A stretch of DNA of 64,000 nucleotides. It comes from Micromonospora yangpuensis. Its GTDB lineage: Bacteria; Actinomycetota; Actinomycetes; Mycobacteriales; Micromonosporaceae. The notes beneath the pieces were generated by a model, which was not told where the DNA came from, ran no database searches, and saw only the letters and a list, made by a program, of their open reading frames with translations. Shown here piece after piece: positions 14,021 through 22,299 of this stretch (position 1 is the stretch's first letter; the number at the start of each line of letters is the position of its first letter). A program made the translations under genes and the position numbers. The DNA lies in the NCBI RefSeq assembly GCF_900091615.1, contig NZ_FMIA01000002.1, positions 2,232,001-2,296,000 of the forward strand, written 5' to 3'.

Positions 14021-15997
14021 TCAGCCGCGTTCGGTGCAGACCGGGCGGGACCGGCCGATCTTCTCGGTCGACCAGACGACGGCGACGGTGAAGCAGAAGT
14101 CGACGTCCCGGTCCAGACCGTAGACCGTGTACGTCTCCGTCCCCGCCGGTAGCTCGGTGAAGGCACGCGGATCCTGCCCGGTCGGGCCACCGGCGACCAC
14201 CACCGGCCCCTCCGCGCCCGCCGGATAGCGCCACCGCAGCAGTACGTCGTTACGGTTGTCGCGCAGGACCACCGATCCGGGCGGGGTACCGGGGGTCGCC
14301 GCCGGTGCCGGGGGAGCGCTGGCGCTGAGGGAGGGGCCGGCGGGCACCGGCTGGTCGTCGCGGGAGTCGTCGACGCGGGACACCCCGGCGATCACCGCCG
14401 CCGCGCCGAGCAGCACGACGAGCACCCCCGCCACCACCACCGGTACCAGCCGGTTGGGTCGAGGCGGCGGCGGCCGGTGCACCACGACGGGGAGCAGCCG
14501 CGACGGTGGCTCCGGCTCCGGCTCGGGCGGCTGCCGCACCCGGCGTACCCCGGGGCTTTCCTCGCCGCTGCGGGCGAGCGCCATCACCGCCGGCGGCACC
14601 GGGCTCTCGGCCGGCGTGCCCCACTCGGACGGGGACGCCGGCCCGAACGGGGTGGCGCGCTGCCCGGCCGCGTCGATGGGCGCTGTCGCGTCGGCCGGCT
14701 GGGTCCGGTCGGCCGGCGGCCGGTCGAAGGGGTACGCCGCATCGGCGTGGTGGTCACCCTCCTCCGGGGGCCACCAGTCGGCGTCGGGGTCGTCGGCCGG
14801 GAGCCGGGGCGCGGGCACCGCCGACGGAGCCGAGGCCGTCGCGGCGGTGGCCGCGCTGTCCGGGTACGGTGCCGGCGTCCGTTCGGCCGCCGTCGGACCA
14901 CCCGGCTCCGCCCGCCCCTCGTCGACGGATGGTTCCCGGGCCGCCGGCACGCTGACCCCGCCCGACACCGCTGGACCGCCCGACGTCGCTGGCCCACCCG
15001 ACCATGCTGGCCCGCCCGACACCGCTGGACCGCCCGACGTCGCTGGCCCACCCGACCAGGCTGGACTGCCCGACGTCGCAGCTCCATGCGCCAGCGCTGG
15101 CCCGTCCGATGTCGCTGGCCCGTCCGACAACTCGGGTTCGCCTGACGTTGCCGGTCCGGTCACGGGCTCGGCTGAACTCATCGGCCCGGCTGATGTCGTC
15201 GGCCCGGCTGAGCTCGTGGGCTCGGCTGAAGTCGTGGGCTCGGTTGGGGTCGTCGGTTCGGCTGAGGTCGCGGGCTCGGCCGGGGTCGTGGGTTCGGCGT
15301 CGGGGCAGACGTGTTGCGGGTTGGCCACCGCCCTGGCCAGCTTTGCCACCTGCGCGGCGAGCGGATCGCCCGGGGGGAGGTGCTGACGGCAGAGCTCGTC
15401 GGCGTACGTCAGGTTCTCCTGAGCGTCGGTGAAGCGTCCACAGTCGCGCTGCATCGAACCGAGCCGGGCGAGCATCTTGATCCCGCTGGGATGGCCGTCG
15501 CCGTAGACCTCCCGGTGCAGCTCCCAGGCGTCCTGCAGGCGGTCCCGGGCCACCGTGCACTGGCCCCGGGCGTACTCCACGGTGGCCAGATCGGCGTGGG
15601 CGGCGAGCACCCGCAGCGACTCGGGGCCGTCGGTGGCGGTCAGTTCGATGATGACGTCGGCGTAGAGCCGGGCGGCCCGCGCATCGCTGCCCACCCGGTG
15701 CAGCACCGCGGCGAGGGTGGCCGCCGCGGAGATGGTCTGCGGATCGGAGCGTCCGTACAGGCGGGTGGCCACCGCGTACGCGAAGGCGGCCCAGCCCCGC
15801 GCGGAGTGCGGCTCACCGAGCGCGACCAGGACCCGCGCCTGCAGCCCGGCGGCCTCGGCCAGCTCGGGGGAGGCGTACGCCGGGCGGGGGTCGGCATCGG
15901 CCAACGCGTCGGCGAGCAGCCGTCGCGCACCGTGCAGGTCACCATCGGACACCATCTGGTGTGCGTGGACAGTCAGTTCAGCCAGCCCCGAAGACAC
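14021..15997 (-). CDS. TPR protein with long Ser/Thr/Pro/Gly stalk, one TM helix and C-terminal FN3-like domain
   Basis: The product has 658 residues. About 1-215 is helical with TPR-like repeats (LAELTVHAHQMV, ALHRVGSDARAARLYADVI, LARLGSMQRDCGRFTDAQENL). About 220-515 is low-complexity, built on 5-residue repeats such as TSGGPA and TTSAEP and then charged Pro-rich sequence. A TM helix (about 518-540) leads through a Ser/Ala/Pro spacer to an FN3-like beta domain (about 574-658, VLLRWRYP, YTVYGLDRDVDFCFTVAVVW). The order suggests a cytoplasmic TPR platform tethered to an external FN3 domain. The start is GTG 15997; the frame upstream overlaps the MarR gene and is not credible. The family is not recognised. 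Confidence 0.75.
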   Translation of the reverse strand: MSSGLAELTVHAHQMVSDGDLHGARRLLADALADADPRPAYASPELAEAAGLQARVLVALGEPHSARGWAAFAYAVATRLYGRSDPQTISAAATLAAVLHRVGSDARAARLYADVIIELTATDGPESLRVLAAHADLATVEYARGQCTVARDRLQDAWELHREVYGDGHPSGIKMLARLGSMQRDCGRFTDAQENLTYADELCRQHLPPGDPLAAQVAKLARAVANPQHVCPDAEPTTPAEPATSAEPTTPTEPTTSAEPTSSAGPTTSAGPMSSAEPVTGPATSGEPELSDGPATSDGPALAHGAATSGSPAWSGGPATSGGPAVSGGPAWSGGPATSGGPAVSGGVSVPAAREPSVDEGRAEPGGPTAAERTPAPYPDSAATAATASAPSAVPAPRLPADDPDADWWPPEEGDHHADAAYPFDRPPADRTQPADATAPIDAAGQRATPFGPASPSEWGTPAESPVPPAVMALARSGEESPGVRRVRQPPEPEPEPPSRLLPVVVHRPPPPRPNRLVPVVVAGVLVVLLGAAAVIAGVSRVDDSRDDQPVPAGPSLSASAPPAPAATPGTPPGSVVLRDNRNDVLLRWRYPAGAEGPVVVAGGPTGQDPRAFTELPAGTETYTVYGLDRDVDFCFTVAVVWSTEKIGRSRPVCTERG

Positions 15998-16052
15998 GCC
16001 CCATCGTGCTCGCCCCGCGACAATATGTACAACCCCTGGCGCGGGTGTTTGG

Positions 16053-16505
16053 TCAGGAAACGCCCAGGTGATCCCGTAACGTCTCGCTGATCCGGCGCAA
16101 CTGTTCCACCTGCTCGGGGCTGAGCGCGTCGAACAGATGGCGACGTACCCCCGCCACGTGGCCGGGGGCGGCGGCCTGGAGGGTCGCGAAACCGGAGTCG
16201 GTGAGCACCGCGAGCTGACCCCGACGGTCGGTCGGGCAGTCCTCGCGGCGGATCCAGCCGGCGGCCTCCAACCGCGCCGCCGCATGGGACAACCGGCTGC
16301 GCGACGAGGTGGTCAGGGTGGCCAGCTCGCTCATCCGCATCCGCCGCTGCGGGGCCTCGGAGAGCCGGACCAGGATCTCGTAGTACGCGTGCGGCATGCC
16401 GGCGTCGCGTTGCAGGTCCCGGTCGAGGGTCTCCATCAAGGCCCGGGAGGCGGCCACGTACGCCCGCCAGGTGCGTTGCTCCTCCGGATCCAGCCAACGG
16501 GTCAT
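16053..16505 (-). CDS. MarR-family transcriptional regulator
   Basis: The product has 150 residues, normal for MarR. The winged helix-turn-helix core is at about 40-115, with the recognition region MSELATLTTSSRSRLSHAAARLEAAGWI and the wing D-x-R-G-Q motif (DRRGQLAVLT). Terminal helices form the dimer interface. The gene is divergent from a VOC-family gene with 57 bases between starts, and a TTGA/TCAA palindrome lies in that gap. It most likely represses itself and the VOC gene and responds to a phenolic or electrophilic ligand. The ligand is not visible in the sequence. Confidence 0.9.
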   Translation of the reverse strand: MTRWLDPEEQRTWRAYVAASRALMETLDRDLQRDAGMPHAYYEILVRLSEAPQRRMRMSELATLTTSSRSRLSHAAARLEAAGWIRREDCPTDRRGQLAVLTDSGFATLQAAAPGHVAGVRRHLFDALSPEQVEQLRRISETLRDHLGVS

Positions 16506-16526
16506 GGGTCACAGCATACCCAGGTC

Positions 16527-16540
16527 GTTGAACGCTCAAC
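16527..16540. promoter_or_regulatory. MarR-type operator between divergent genes
   Basis: GTTGAACGCTCAAC is a perfect 5-bp inverted repeat (GTTGA/TCAAC) around ACGC. It is centred between the MarR and VOC starts and resembles TTGA-TCAA operators of MarR proteins. Confidence 0.65.
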
Positions 16541-16562
16541 TAAATCGCGCTACGGTCGGGGT

Positions 16563-17084
16563 ATGGGAATCCACCGCCTGAACCACGCCGTGCTCTACGT
16601 GAGCGATCTCCACCGCGGTGTCGCCTTCTACGCCGACGTGCTCGGCTTCCGGCCGGTCCCGATGACCCCGGACGGGTTCCGGGGCGCCGCCTTCCTCCAG
16701 GCCCCGGACAGCACCAACGACCACGACCTGGGACTGTTCGAGCTGGGCGCGGGTGCCGGCCGGTCGGCCGCCGGTCGCAGCACCGTCGGCCTGTACCACC
16801 TGGCCTGGGAGGTCGACACCCTCGACGAGCTGGCCGCGACCGCCGAGCGGCTCGCCGCCGCCGACGCCCTGGTCGGCACCTCCGACCACGGCACCACCAA
16901 GAGTCTGTACGGCCGGGACCCGGACGGGCTGGAGTTCGAGGTGGTCTGGCTGGTCCCCGCCGACCAGCTCGACGACACCGCGCTCGCCGCCCGCAAGCGG
17001 ATCGGCCGGCTGGACCTGACCCGCGAACGCCAGCGGTACGGCGGGCAGACCCGGGGCGGGGTGGGCATCTCGGTCCCCGCCTGA
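16563..17084 (+). CDS. VOC-family protein (catechol 2,3-dioxygenase/glyoxalase fold)
   Basis: The product has 173 residues. Two beta-alpha-beta-beta-beta modules are visible: LNHAVLYVSDLHRGVAFYADVLGF at the start, and GLYHLAWEVDT with DPDGLEFEVVW in the second half. Candidate metal ligands are His8 (LNHAV), His in GLYHLAW and Glu in GLEFEV, the usual set for extradiol dioxygenase-like VOC enzymes. The substrate cannot be deduced. Divergence from MarR suggests that it detoxifies the MarR ligand. The start ATG 16563 has GGTCGGGGT upstream. Confidence 0.87.
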   Translation: MGIHRLNHAVLYVSDLHRGVAFYADVLGFRPVPMTPDGFRGAAFLQAPDSTNDHDLGLFELGAGAGRSAAGRSTVGLYHLAWEVDTLDELAATAERLAAADALVGTSDHGTTKSLYGRDPDGLEFEVVWLVPADQLDDTALAARKRIGRLDLTRERQRYGGQTRGGVGISVPA

Positions 17085-17105
17085 CCGGCCCACTGACCCG
17101 GCCCG

Positions 17106-17173
17106 CCGGTCCAGCCCGCTGGTTCAGCCCGCTGGTCCGGCCCGCCGGATTCTGGTCCGGTGGGCTGGACCGG
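17106..17173. terminator. Imperfect long hairpin after the VOC gene
   Basis: CCGGTCCAGCCCGCTGG (17106-17122) pairs with CCGGTGGGCTGGACCGG (17157-17173), with repeats of agcccgctggt between. It is a likely terminator for the VOC gene. Confidence 0.5.
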
Positions 17174-17227
17174 TGGGTCCGGTGGTGCGGTGGGGGCGTC
17201 GGACCGTCGGTGCGGTAGAACGACAGC

Positions 17228-18256
17228 ATGCCGACCGACACCGTTCTCTCCGGGCTGCTCAGCCGACAACTCGACGCCTGGTTGCCGGCCGCACTGCAGC
17301 GGTCCCGGCGGGCCACCCTCGCGCTGGCCTGCGGCGCGGGTGACGCCGGGACGCTGACCGGCGCGCTCAGCCAGATCAGCCGGTACGCCGACCGGTTGCG
17401 CGGCGCCCGACTGACCGTGCTGGTGCTCGCCGACACCGACACCAGTTCTGGCACCGGGTCTGGGGCCGGCACCAACACCGGTTCTGGCACCGGCACCGGC
17501 TCGGACTCGGGCACCGATGCTGGCACCGATCTGGCGGCCCGGCTCGGTGCGGTCGAGGCCAGCCTGCCGGCCGAGGTCGCCGTACACCTGGTCCCCGGCG
17601 ATGTGACCCGGCTGCCGGTGGCGCTGAAGGCGGCCGGCGCGGCCGGTGCGCCGGTGTTCACCCTGGTCGTACCGCCCGGTCCCGCCGGCACCCCGGCATC
17701 GGTGGTGGTGGCCGCGGCAGCGACCGGACGCCCGGCCGAGTTGCTGCTTGTCGCGGACGCCTCGGTCCGCGCCGGGCTGGCGCAGCGGTTTCCGCTGGTC
17801 ACCGAGGTGGAGTTGACGTCCGCCGAGGCGGGGCTGTCGTCGGCAGCGGCGGGGGTGAGTCGGGTGGTGGCCTTCGCCACCAGCTCCGACCGGGCCCTGG
17901 AGGCGTTCAAGACCGCGCTCTGGGCGGTCGGCGCGGAGCAGCCGCTACGCCTGCGTACCCTGCCGGCCCCGGCGGACCCGCGCGATCCGGTGCCGCTGAC
18001 GGTCTCGACCGAGCCGGAGGTCGGGCCGCTGGGTCGGGAACTCCTGGCCGAGTTGGGTCGCTCCGGCCCGCGTACGGTCACCGAGCTGCGCCGGCACGCT
18101 CTCACCGGGACCGTCTACCGGGCCGCCGACGCGGTCCGGGCGTTGACCGAGCTGCTCGCCACCGGGGCGGTACGCCGTGACCCCGAGGCGGGCCGGCTCG
18201 GCGGCGACGTGGTCATCCACGCCGTCGGCGACGCGGCGGCCGGATCAACTGCTTGA
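17228..18256 (+). CDS. Conserved-looking protein with alpha/beta core and C-terminal winged helix, function unknown
   Basis: The product has 342 residues. The N-terminal half has alternating strands and helices (LTVLVLAD, VAVHLVPGDV, VFTLVVPPG, AELLLVAD). It is interrupted at about 78-97 by a Gly/Thr/Ser repeat (a perfect-looking GTGS expansion). The last 90 residues (LGRELLAELGRSGPRTVTELRRHALTG, then ALTELLATGAVRRD) look like a winged helix-turn-helix. I do not recognise the family. The C-terminal fold suggests nucleic-acid or partner binding. Its 3' end overlaps the convergent K+ channel gene by 44 bases. Confidence 0.7.
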   Translation: MPTDTVLSGLLSRQLDAWLPAALQRSRRATLALACGAGDAGTLTGALSQISRYADRLRGARLTVLVLADTDTSSGTGSGAGTNTGSGTGTGSDSGTDAGTDLAARLGAVEASLPAEVAVHLVPGDVTRLPVALKAAGAAGAPVFTLVVPPGPAGTPASVVVAAAATGRPAELLLVADASVRAGLAQRFPLVTEVELTSAEAGLSSAAAGVSRVVAFATSSDRALEAFKTALWAVGAEQPLRLRTLPAPADPRDPVPLTVSTEPEVGPLGRELLAELGRSGPRTVTELRRHALTGTVYRAADAVRALTELLATGAVRRDPEAGRLGGDVVIHAVGDAAAGSTA

Positions 18257-18890
18257 CCACCAGCGATATCCCGGTGGCGATGACCCCGATGCTGAAGACC
18301 ATCTGCAGGCAGACCGCCACCCGGGCGAACTGGCCGTTGGCGTGCACGTCGCCGTAGCCGATCGTGGTCAGGGTGGCGAGCGCGAAGTAGAGCGCGTCGA
18401 TCCGGGTCCGCAGGTTGACGAACTGGCCCGGCGCGCTGAGCGCGATGACGTAGTCGGCCAGCGCGAAGGCCAACAGGCCGGCGACCAGGGCCACCGCCAG
18501 GTGGATCAACGAGGAGAGCTGCTCCTCGTCGGCCTGCTGCCCGTCGGCGGGTTGACCGTCGGCCTTCTGGTCGGCTGAAGGGCCAGCGGCTGGTTGACCG
18601 TCGGCGGTGCGGTCGGCGGCTGGTTGACCGTCGGCTGGAGGGCCAGCGGCTGGAGGGCCGGCGGTGCGGTCGGCGGCGAGTTGCCGGGCGGCGGCCTGGT
18701 CGGCGGCGAGCTGTCGGCGGACCTGGCCGGTCACCAGCAGCACGACGATCACCACCATCAGTACCGTGGCCACGATCCGGAACGCGAGCCTGGCCCCGTT
18801 CGGGTCGGGCTGCACCGGCACCACGAAGTACGCCACCAGGAGCAGGAGACAGGAGAGGACCGCCTGCCGCTGCTGCCGCTCCCGGCCCAT
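18213..18890 (-). CDS. Two-pore-helix potassium channel (ion_trans_2 type)
   Basis: The product has 225 residues. There are two N-terminal TM helices (about 10-27, 34-58), a charged Ala/Asp/Gly/Pro repeat linker (about 62-120) and a third TM helix (about 126-150). A pore loop with selectivity filter TTIGYGD and a fourth TM helix (MVFSIGVIATGISLVV) follow. The filter is diagnostic for K+ channels. The linker is rich in ADGQPAA repeats and is probably flexible. ATG 18890 was chosen; the open frame upstream crosses a tandem repeat. No regulatory C-terminal domain (such as TrkA-N) is present, so how gating is controlled is not visible. Confidence 0.85.
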   Translation of the reverse strand: MGRERQQRQAVLSCLLLLVAYFVVPVQPDPNGARLAFRIVATVLMVVIVVLLVTGQVRRQLAADQAAARQLAADRTAGPPAAGPPADGQPAADRTADGQPAAGPSADQKADGQPADGQQADEEQLSSLIHLAVALVAGLLAFALADYVIALSAPGQFVNLRTRIDALYFALATLTTIGYGDVHANGQFARVAVCLQMVFSIGVIATGISLVVKQLIRPPRRRRRG

Positions 18891-18937
18891 GCGGCAATTG
18901 TCGGCCCTGCCGTGCCTTGCTGTCCCTGAAACACCGG

Positions 18938-19017
18938 GCCGGGCCCGAGCAACGCCGGGCCGGAGCAACGCCGGGCCGGAGCAACGCCGGGCCGGAGCAA
19001 CGCCGGGCCCGATCAAG
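18938..19017. repeat. Tandem array, 16-bp unit, about five copies
   Basis: Units of gccgggccggagcaac run head to tail between the DUF4236 gene and the K+ channel start, with degenerate copies to 19033. The unit is not a multiple of three, and no gene fits across it. Confidence 0.8.
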
Positions 19018-19056
19018 GCGGGCCCGAGCGACGCCGGTACCGGGGCCGGGCGTGGA

Positions 19057-19088
19057 AACGGGGTGCCGGTGGGTACCGGCACCCCGTT
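19057..19088. terminator. Perfect 14-bp hairpin after DUF4236 gene
   Basis: AACGGGGTGCCGGT pairs exactly with ACCGGCACCCCGTT around the 4-base loop GGGT, 14 bases past the stop of the minus-strand gene. Confidence 0.8.
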
Positions 19089-19101
19089 CACCCGTCCGAG
19101 G

Positions 19102-19287
19102 TCAGGCCCGGGAGCGGGACTTGTCCTGCTTCCAGGACAGCGGCCCGGGAAGGTCGACGCGGTGCGCCTTGGCCCGCGAGTTCCAGGACCAGCGGCCGAT
19201 CCTGATGCTCCACGAGGAGAAACCGTTCTCGGTGAAGTTCAGCACGAGCGGTCCGTACTTCTTGCGCTTTCGGAACATCAGGCCCAT
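19102..19287 (-). CDS. DUF4236 small protein
   Basis: The product has 61 residues. It starts MGLMFRKRKKYGP and continues with FTENGFSSWSIRIG, the hallmark of the DUF4236 family: a very basic start followed by a short beta-rich segment with GxSxSxxxG spacing. The role is unknown in the family; members occur widely in bacteria as small stand-alone proteins. AAGGGAG lies upstream of ATG 19287, which rules out the longer open frame. The gene is probably monocistronic, between the Rrf2 gene and its own hairpin. Confidence 0.85.
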   Translation of the reverse strand: MGLMFRKRKKYGPLVLNFTENGFSSWSIRIGRWSWNSRAKAHRVDLPGPLSWKQDKSRSRA

Positions 19288-19391
19288 CGTGGGGCTCCCT
19301 TCGTGACCTTCCTGCCCTGCCGGCACGAAGAATGCCCGAAGCTCCGATTCGCGAAACCCGATGATTCGCGAAACCCGATGCCGAGGGTGGA

Positions 19392-19847
19392 TCAGCGGGG
19401 CTCCCACGCGTCGGGGATCGCGGTCAGCTTCTTCACGTGGGCGGGGAGCCGGCCACTGAGCAGCTCGGCGAGGCTCACCTCGTCGACCACCCGGCGCACC
19501 GCGGCCCGGACCGCCACCCAGAAGCGGGGCAGGTTCTCCGCCGGACCCTCGTATCGGGTCTCCTCGGGACGCAGCCCGCGTACCCCGGCCAGGGGACCGT
19601 CCACGGCCCGCAGGATCGCCCCGACGGTGACCTCGGCGGGTGGTCGTACCAGGAGGTAGCCGCCCTCGACGCCGCGTTGGGCGCGGACGATCCCGGCCCG
19701 TCGCAGGTCGGCCAGGACCGCCTCCAGGAACTTGCGGGGCAGGTCCTGTTCGGCGGCGATCACCTGGGCGGAGAGCAGGTTGGGGTGGGCGGCGGCGAGG
19801 CTGAGCGCCGCTCGTACCGCGTAGTCACCGCGCGCGGAGATGTGCAC
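19392..19847 (-). CDS. Rrf2-family transcriptional regulator lacking cysteines
   Basis: The product has 151 residues. It begins VHISARGDYAVRAALSLA, the typical Rrf2 start. Helix-turn-helix residues follow (LSAQVIAAEQDLPRKFLEAVLADLRRAGIVRAQRGVEGGYLL) and then the dimerisation helix. IscR and NsrR carry three cysteines for an Fe-S cluster; none is present here, so this is a cluster-free member comparable to CymR. The start is GTG 19847; no ATG fits the family start. It lies seven bases downstream of the AraC-type gene on the same strand, so co-transcription is likely. Confidence 0.87.
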   Translation of the reverse strand: MHISARGDYAVRAALSLAAAHPNLLSAQVIAAEQDLPRKFLEAVLADLRRAGIVRAQRGVEGGYLLVRPPAEVTVGAILRAVDGPLAGVRGLRPEETRYEGPAENLPRFWVAVRAAVRRVVDEVSLAELLSGRLPAHVKKLTAIPDAWEPR

Positions 19848-19854
19848 CCCGCCA

Positions 19855-21270
19855 TCATGCCCGGTCGGGCTCGCCGGTGCGTTCGGCGGGCGGTCGGGGC
19901 CGGACGATCCGGGCCGGTCCGCCCTCGGTGGCCGCCGAGCGGGCACCGAGGGCCGGTCGGAGCTGCTCGGCACCGGGCGTACGGCGCTCGCCGCCGGGCG
20001 CGCAGCGGTCCCGGACCGGTGTCCACCGCTCGTCCCGGGTGCCCGGCCGGCCCTCGACGCGTGCCCGTCGGTCTCCGTCGGCTGTCCCTCGACCCCCGTC
20101 GCCTGCCCCGCCGTCGCCTCCCCGGTCCCGGCTGCTTGCCCCTCGGTCTCGGCCGTCGGTCGCGAGGTCCCGGCTGCTTGCCCCTCGGTCTCGGCCGTCG
20201 GTCGCGAGGTCCCGGCTGCCGGCCGCGCGGTCCCGGTTACCTGGCCCGCGGTCCCGGCTGGTGGCGCCCCGGTCGCCGGCGGACGTCCACTGCTCCCGGG
20301 CGGCCCGGAACGCCCCCGGGCTGTGCCCGACCTCGCGGGTGAAGAAGCGGCCGAAGTTGGTCGGCTCGGGAAAACCCAGGTGCCGGCCGATCTCGGCGAT
20401 CGGTTCGTCGGTGGCGGCGAGCAACCGGCTGGCCTGCAGGGCGACCCGCTCGTCGATCACCTGTTTCGCGCTGCGGCCGGTCACCGCCAGACAGGCCCGG
20501 GTCAGGGTACGCACCGAGCAGCCCAGCCGGGTCGCGTAGTCCTCGACCCGCCGGCTGTGGCGGTAGCCGCGTTCCAGCTCCCGGCACAACCGCTCGAAGG
20601 TGCCCTGTTCCCCGCCGGTGCTCGGCGGCTCGGGGGCGAGTAGGGCCAGCCGCAGCAGCAGCACCGCGAGCTGGTGCCGGAGCAACTCCTCGGCGGGCGA
20701 GCCACCGTCACGGCGCGGCCCACCGACGCGTGAATGGGGGCCACCGACGCGTGAATTCGGGCCACCGTCGCGTGACTGCGGGCCACCGGCGGGGTCGACG
20801 CGTCGCTGCCGGTCGGCCGGCGGGCGGCCGTACCGGCGCAGGTCGGCGGCGAGCCGGCGGATGCCCTCCCGGATCGCCGCGCCGTCGTCGCCGTCGAGCG
20901 GCCAGTACGCCGGGGTACGCCCGGCCGGTGCCGGCTGTCCGGCCGGGGCGCCGTCGCGCCACCGCACCACAAGCGCCTCGAAGGACGGCCCGGTGACGCA
21001 GCGCAACGCCTGCCCGGGGCCGACCCGCAGCAGGGTGCCGGGTCGACAGGTGACCGGACGGAAGTCCAGCTCCACGCTGCCGTGCCCGTCGGTGACCAGG
21101 ACCAGCAGGTCGGCGTCGACCAGGGTGGGGCGACGCCAGTCCGGATGGGTGGCCAGGTCGTCGAGGGTGGGCGTGTCGATGCCCGCGGCGGTGGGCGCAT
21201 CCTCCGGAGCCAGATCGGGCTGGCCCGGGGCGATGTCCGTAGCCGGAGAGGGCTGACCGGAGGTGACCAT
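19855..21270 (-). CDS. AraC-family regulator with long repetitive C-terminal tail
   Basis: The product has 471 residues. About 20-130 is a cupin-like effector domain (LVLVTDGHGSVELDFRP, RPGTLLRVGPGQALR). A repeat-containing linker follows (SRVGGPHSRVGGP). The AraC DNA-binding domain lies at about 215-330 (VEDYATRLGCSVRTLTRACLAVTG, then IAEIGRHLGFPEPTNFGRFFTREVGHSPGAFR). A tail of about 140 residues beyond it is Arg/Asp/Gly/Ser-rich, with a 14-residue unit repeated twice. AraC proteins normally stop shortly after this domain, so the tail is unusual. It is divergent from an SDR gene, which it may control. ATG 21270 has only a weak ribosome site. Confidence 0.85.
   Translation of the reverse strand: MVTSGQPSPATDIAPGQPDLAPEDAPTAAGIDTPTLDDLATHPDWRRPTLVDADLLVLVTDGHGSVELDFRPVTCRPGTLLRVGPGQALRCVTGPSFEALVVRWRDGAPAGQPAPAGRTPAYWPLDGDDGAAIREGIRRLAADLRRYGRPPADRQRRVDPAGGPQSRDGGPNSRVGGPHSRVGGPRRDGGSPAEELLRHQLAVLLLRLALLAPEPPSTGGEQGTFERLCRELERGYRHSRRVEDYATRLGCSVRTLTRACLAVTGRSAKQVIDERVALQASRLLAATDEPIAEIGRHLGFPEPTNFGRFFTREVGHSPGAFRAAREQWTSAGDRGATSRDRGPGNRDRAAGSRDLATDGRDRGASSRDLATDGRDRGASSRDRGGDGGAGDGGRGTADGDRRARVEGRPGTRDERWTPVRDRCAPGGERRTPGAEQLRPALGARSAATEGGPARIVRPRPPAERTGEPDRA
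20127..20210. repeat. Two tandem 42-bp repeats in the AraC tail
   Basis: Two identical or nearly identical 42-base units lie head to tail, encoding 14 residues each (RDLATDGRDRGASS) within the AraC-type gene tail. Confidence 0.85.
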
Positions 21271-21362
21271 CAACTGCGACGGTAACCGGCCCTTGGGCAG
21301 GGCGCATCCCGACAGCGGGCCCGGTCCGGGCGGGGCTTGTCGGCGGATCGGCGGCCGGGTTA

Positions 21363-21374
21363 CGTTGCGCAACG
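21363..21374. promoter_or_regulatory. Palindrome between AraC-type and SDR genes
   Basis: CGTTGCGCAACG is a perfect 12-base palindrome in the 179-base divergent gap. It may be an operator; AraC proteins usually bind direct repeats, so the partner is uncertain. Confidence 0.35.
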
Positions 21375-21449
21375 ACAGGGCCGGGGCGGCAGGGCCCGGC
21401 CCGGCGGCGGCCCCACCGGTGACCGTCGCCGACTGGCGAGGGGACGAGC

Positions 21450-22226
21450 ATGACGGAGCTGTTCTCGGTCGACGGCAAGACGGTCCTGGTGACCGGGGGT
21501 TCCCGGGGGATCGGCCTGATGATCGCCCAGGGGCTGGTCCGGGCCGGTGCGACCGTGCTGATCTCCTCGCGTAAGGCCGAGGTCTGCCAGCGGGTGGCCG
21601 AGGAGCTGTCCCGCGAGGGCAACTGCGTGGCGATCCCCGCCGACCTCAGCCGCGACGCCGGGGTCACGCAGCTCGCCGCCGCCGTACGGGAGCACACCGA
21701 CCGGCTCGACGTACTTGTCAACAACGCCGGTGCGACCTGGGGCGCGGCCCTGGAGGAGTACCCGGAGAGCGCCTTCGACAAGCTCTGGGCGGTGAACGTC
21801 AAGGCCGTCTTCCGGCTCACCACCGCCCTGCTGCCCGTGCTGCGGGCCGCCGCCGCGGCCGACGCCCCGGCCCGGGTGATCAACATCGGCTCGGTGGACG
21901 GACTGCGGGTGCCCGAGATGGAGGTGTATGCCTACTCGGCGACAAAGGCCGCGGTGCACATGCTCACCCGCAGCCTGGCGCACCGGCTGGCCGGCGAGCA
22001 GATCACCGTCAACGCGATCGCGCCGGGGCCGTTCGAGTCGAAGATGATGGCCTTCGCCCTGGACGATCCGGGCAGCCGGGCCGCCATCGAGCAGCAGATC
22101 CCGTTGGGGCGCATCGGCCGCCCCGAGGACATGGTGGGCGCGACGATCTTTCTGGCCTCGCGCGCCGGGGCGTACCTGACGGGTGCGGTCATCCCGGTCG
22201 ACGGCGGCCTGACCACGCACGGATGA
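21450..22226 (+). CDS. SDR-family oxidoreductase (RhlG/FabG-like)
   Basis: The product has 258 residues. The Rossmann motif TGGSRGIG is at 15-22, NNAG follows at about 91-94, the catalytic Ser is in NIGSVDG, and Tyr and Lys are in AYSATKAA (Y-x3-K). The C-terminal PVDGG is typical of FabG-like ketoreductases. The closest type from memory is RhlG, an NADPH-dependent 3-ketoacyl reductase. The substrate is not readable. ATG 21450 follows GAGGGGACGAGC. The AraC-family gene is divergent and may regulate it. Confidence 0.9.
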   Translation: MTELFSVDGKTVLVTGGSRGIGLMIAQGLVRAGATVLISSRKAEVCQRVAEELSREGNCVAIPADLSRDAGVTQLAAAVREHTDRLDVLVNNAGATWGAALEEYPESAFDKLWAVNVKAVFRLTTALLPVLRAAAAADAPARVINIGSVDGLRVPEMEVYAYSATKAAVHMLTRSLAHRLAGEQITVNAIAPGPFESKMMAFALDDPGSRAAIEQQIPLGRIGRPEDMVGATIFLASRAGAYLTGAVIPVDGGLTTHG

Positions 22227-22299
22227 CCGGCGACGTGCCGCTGACGACGAGCCGGAGCCGCGCGGACTCGGCAGATCCGCGCGGCACCGAAGGCGTCGG

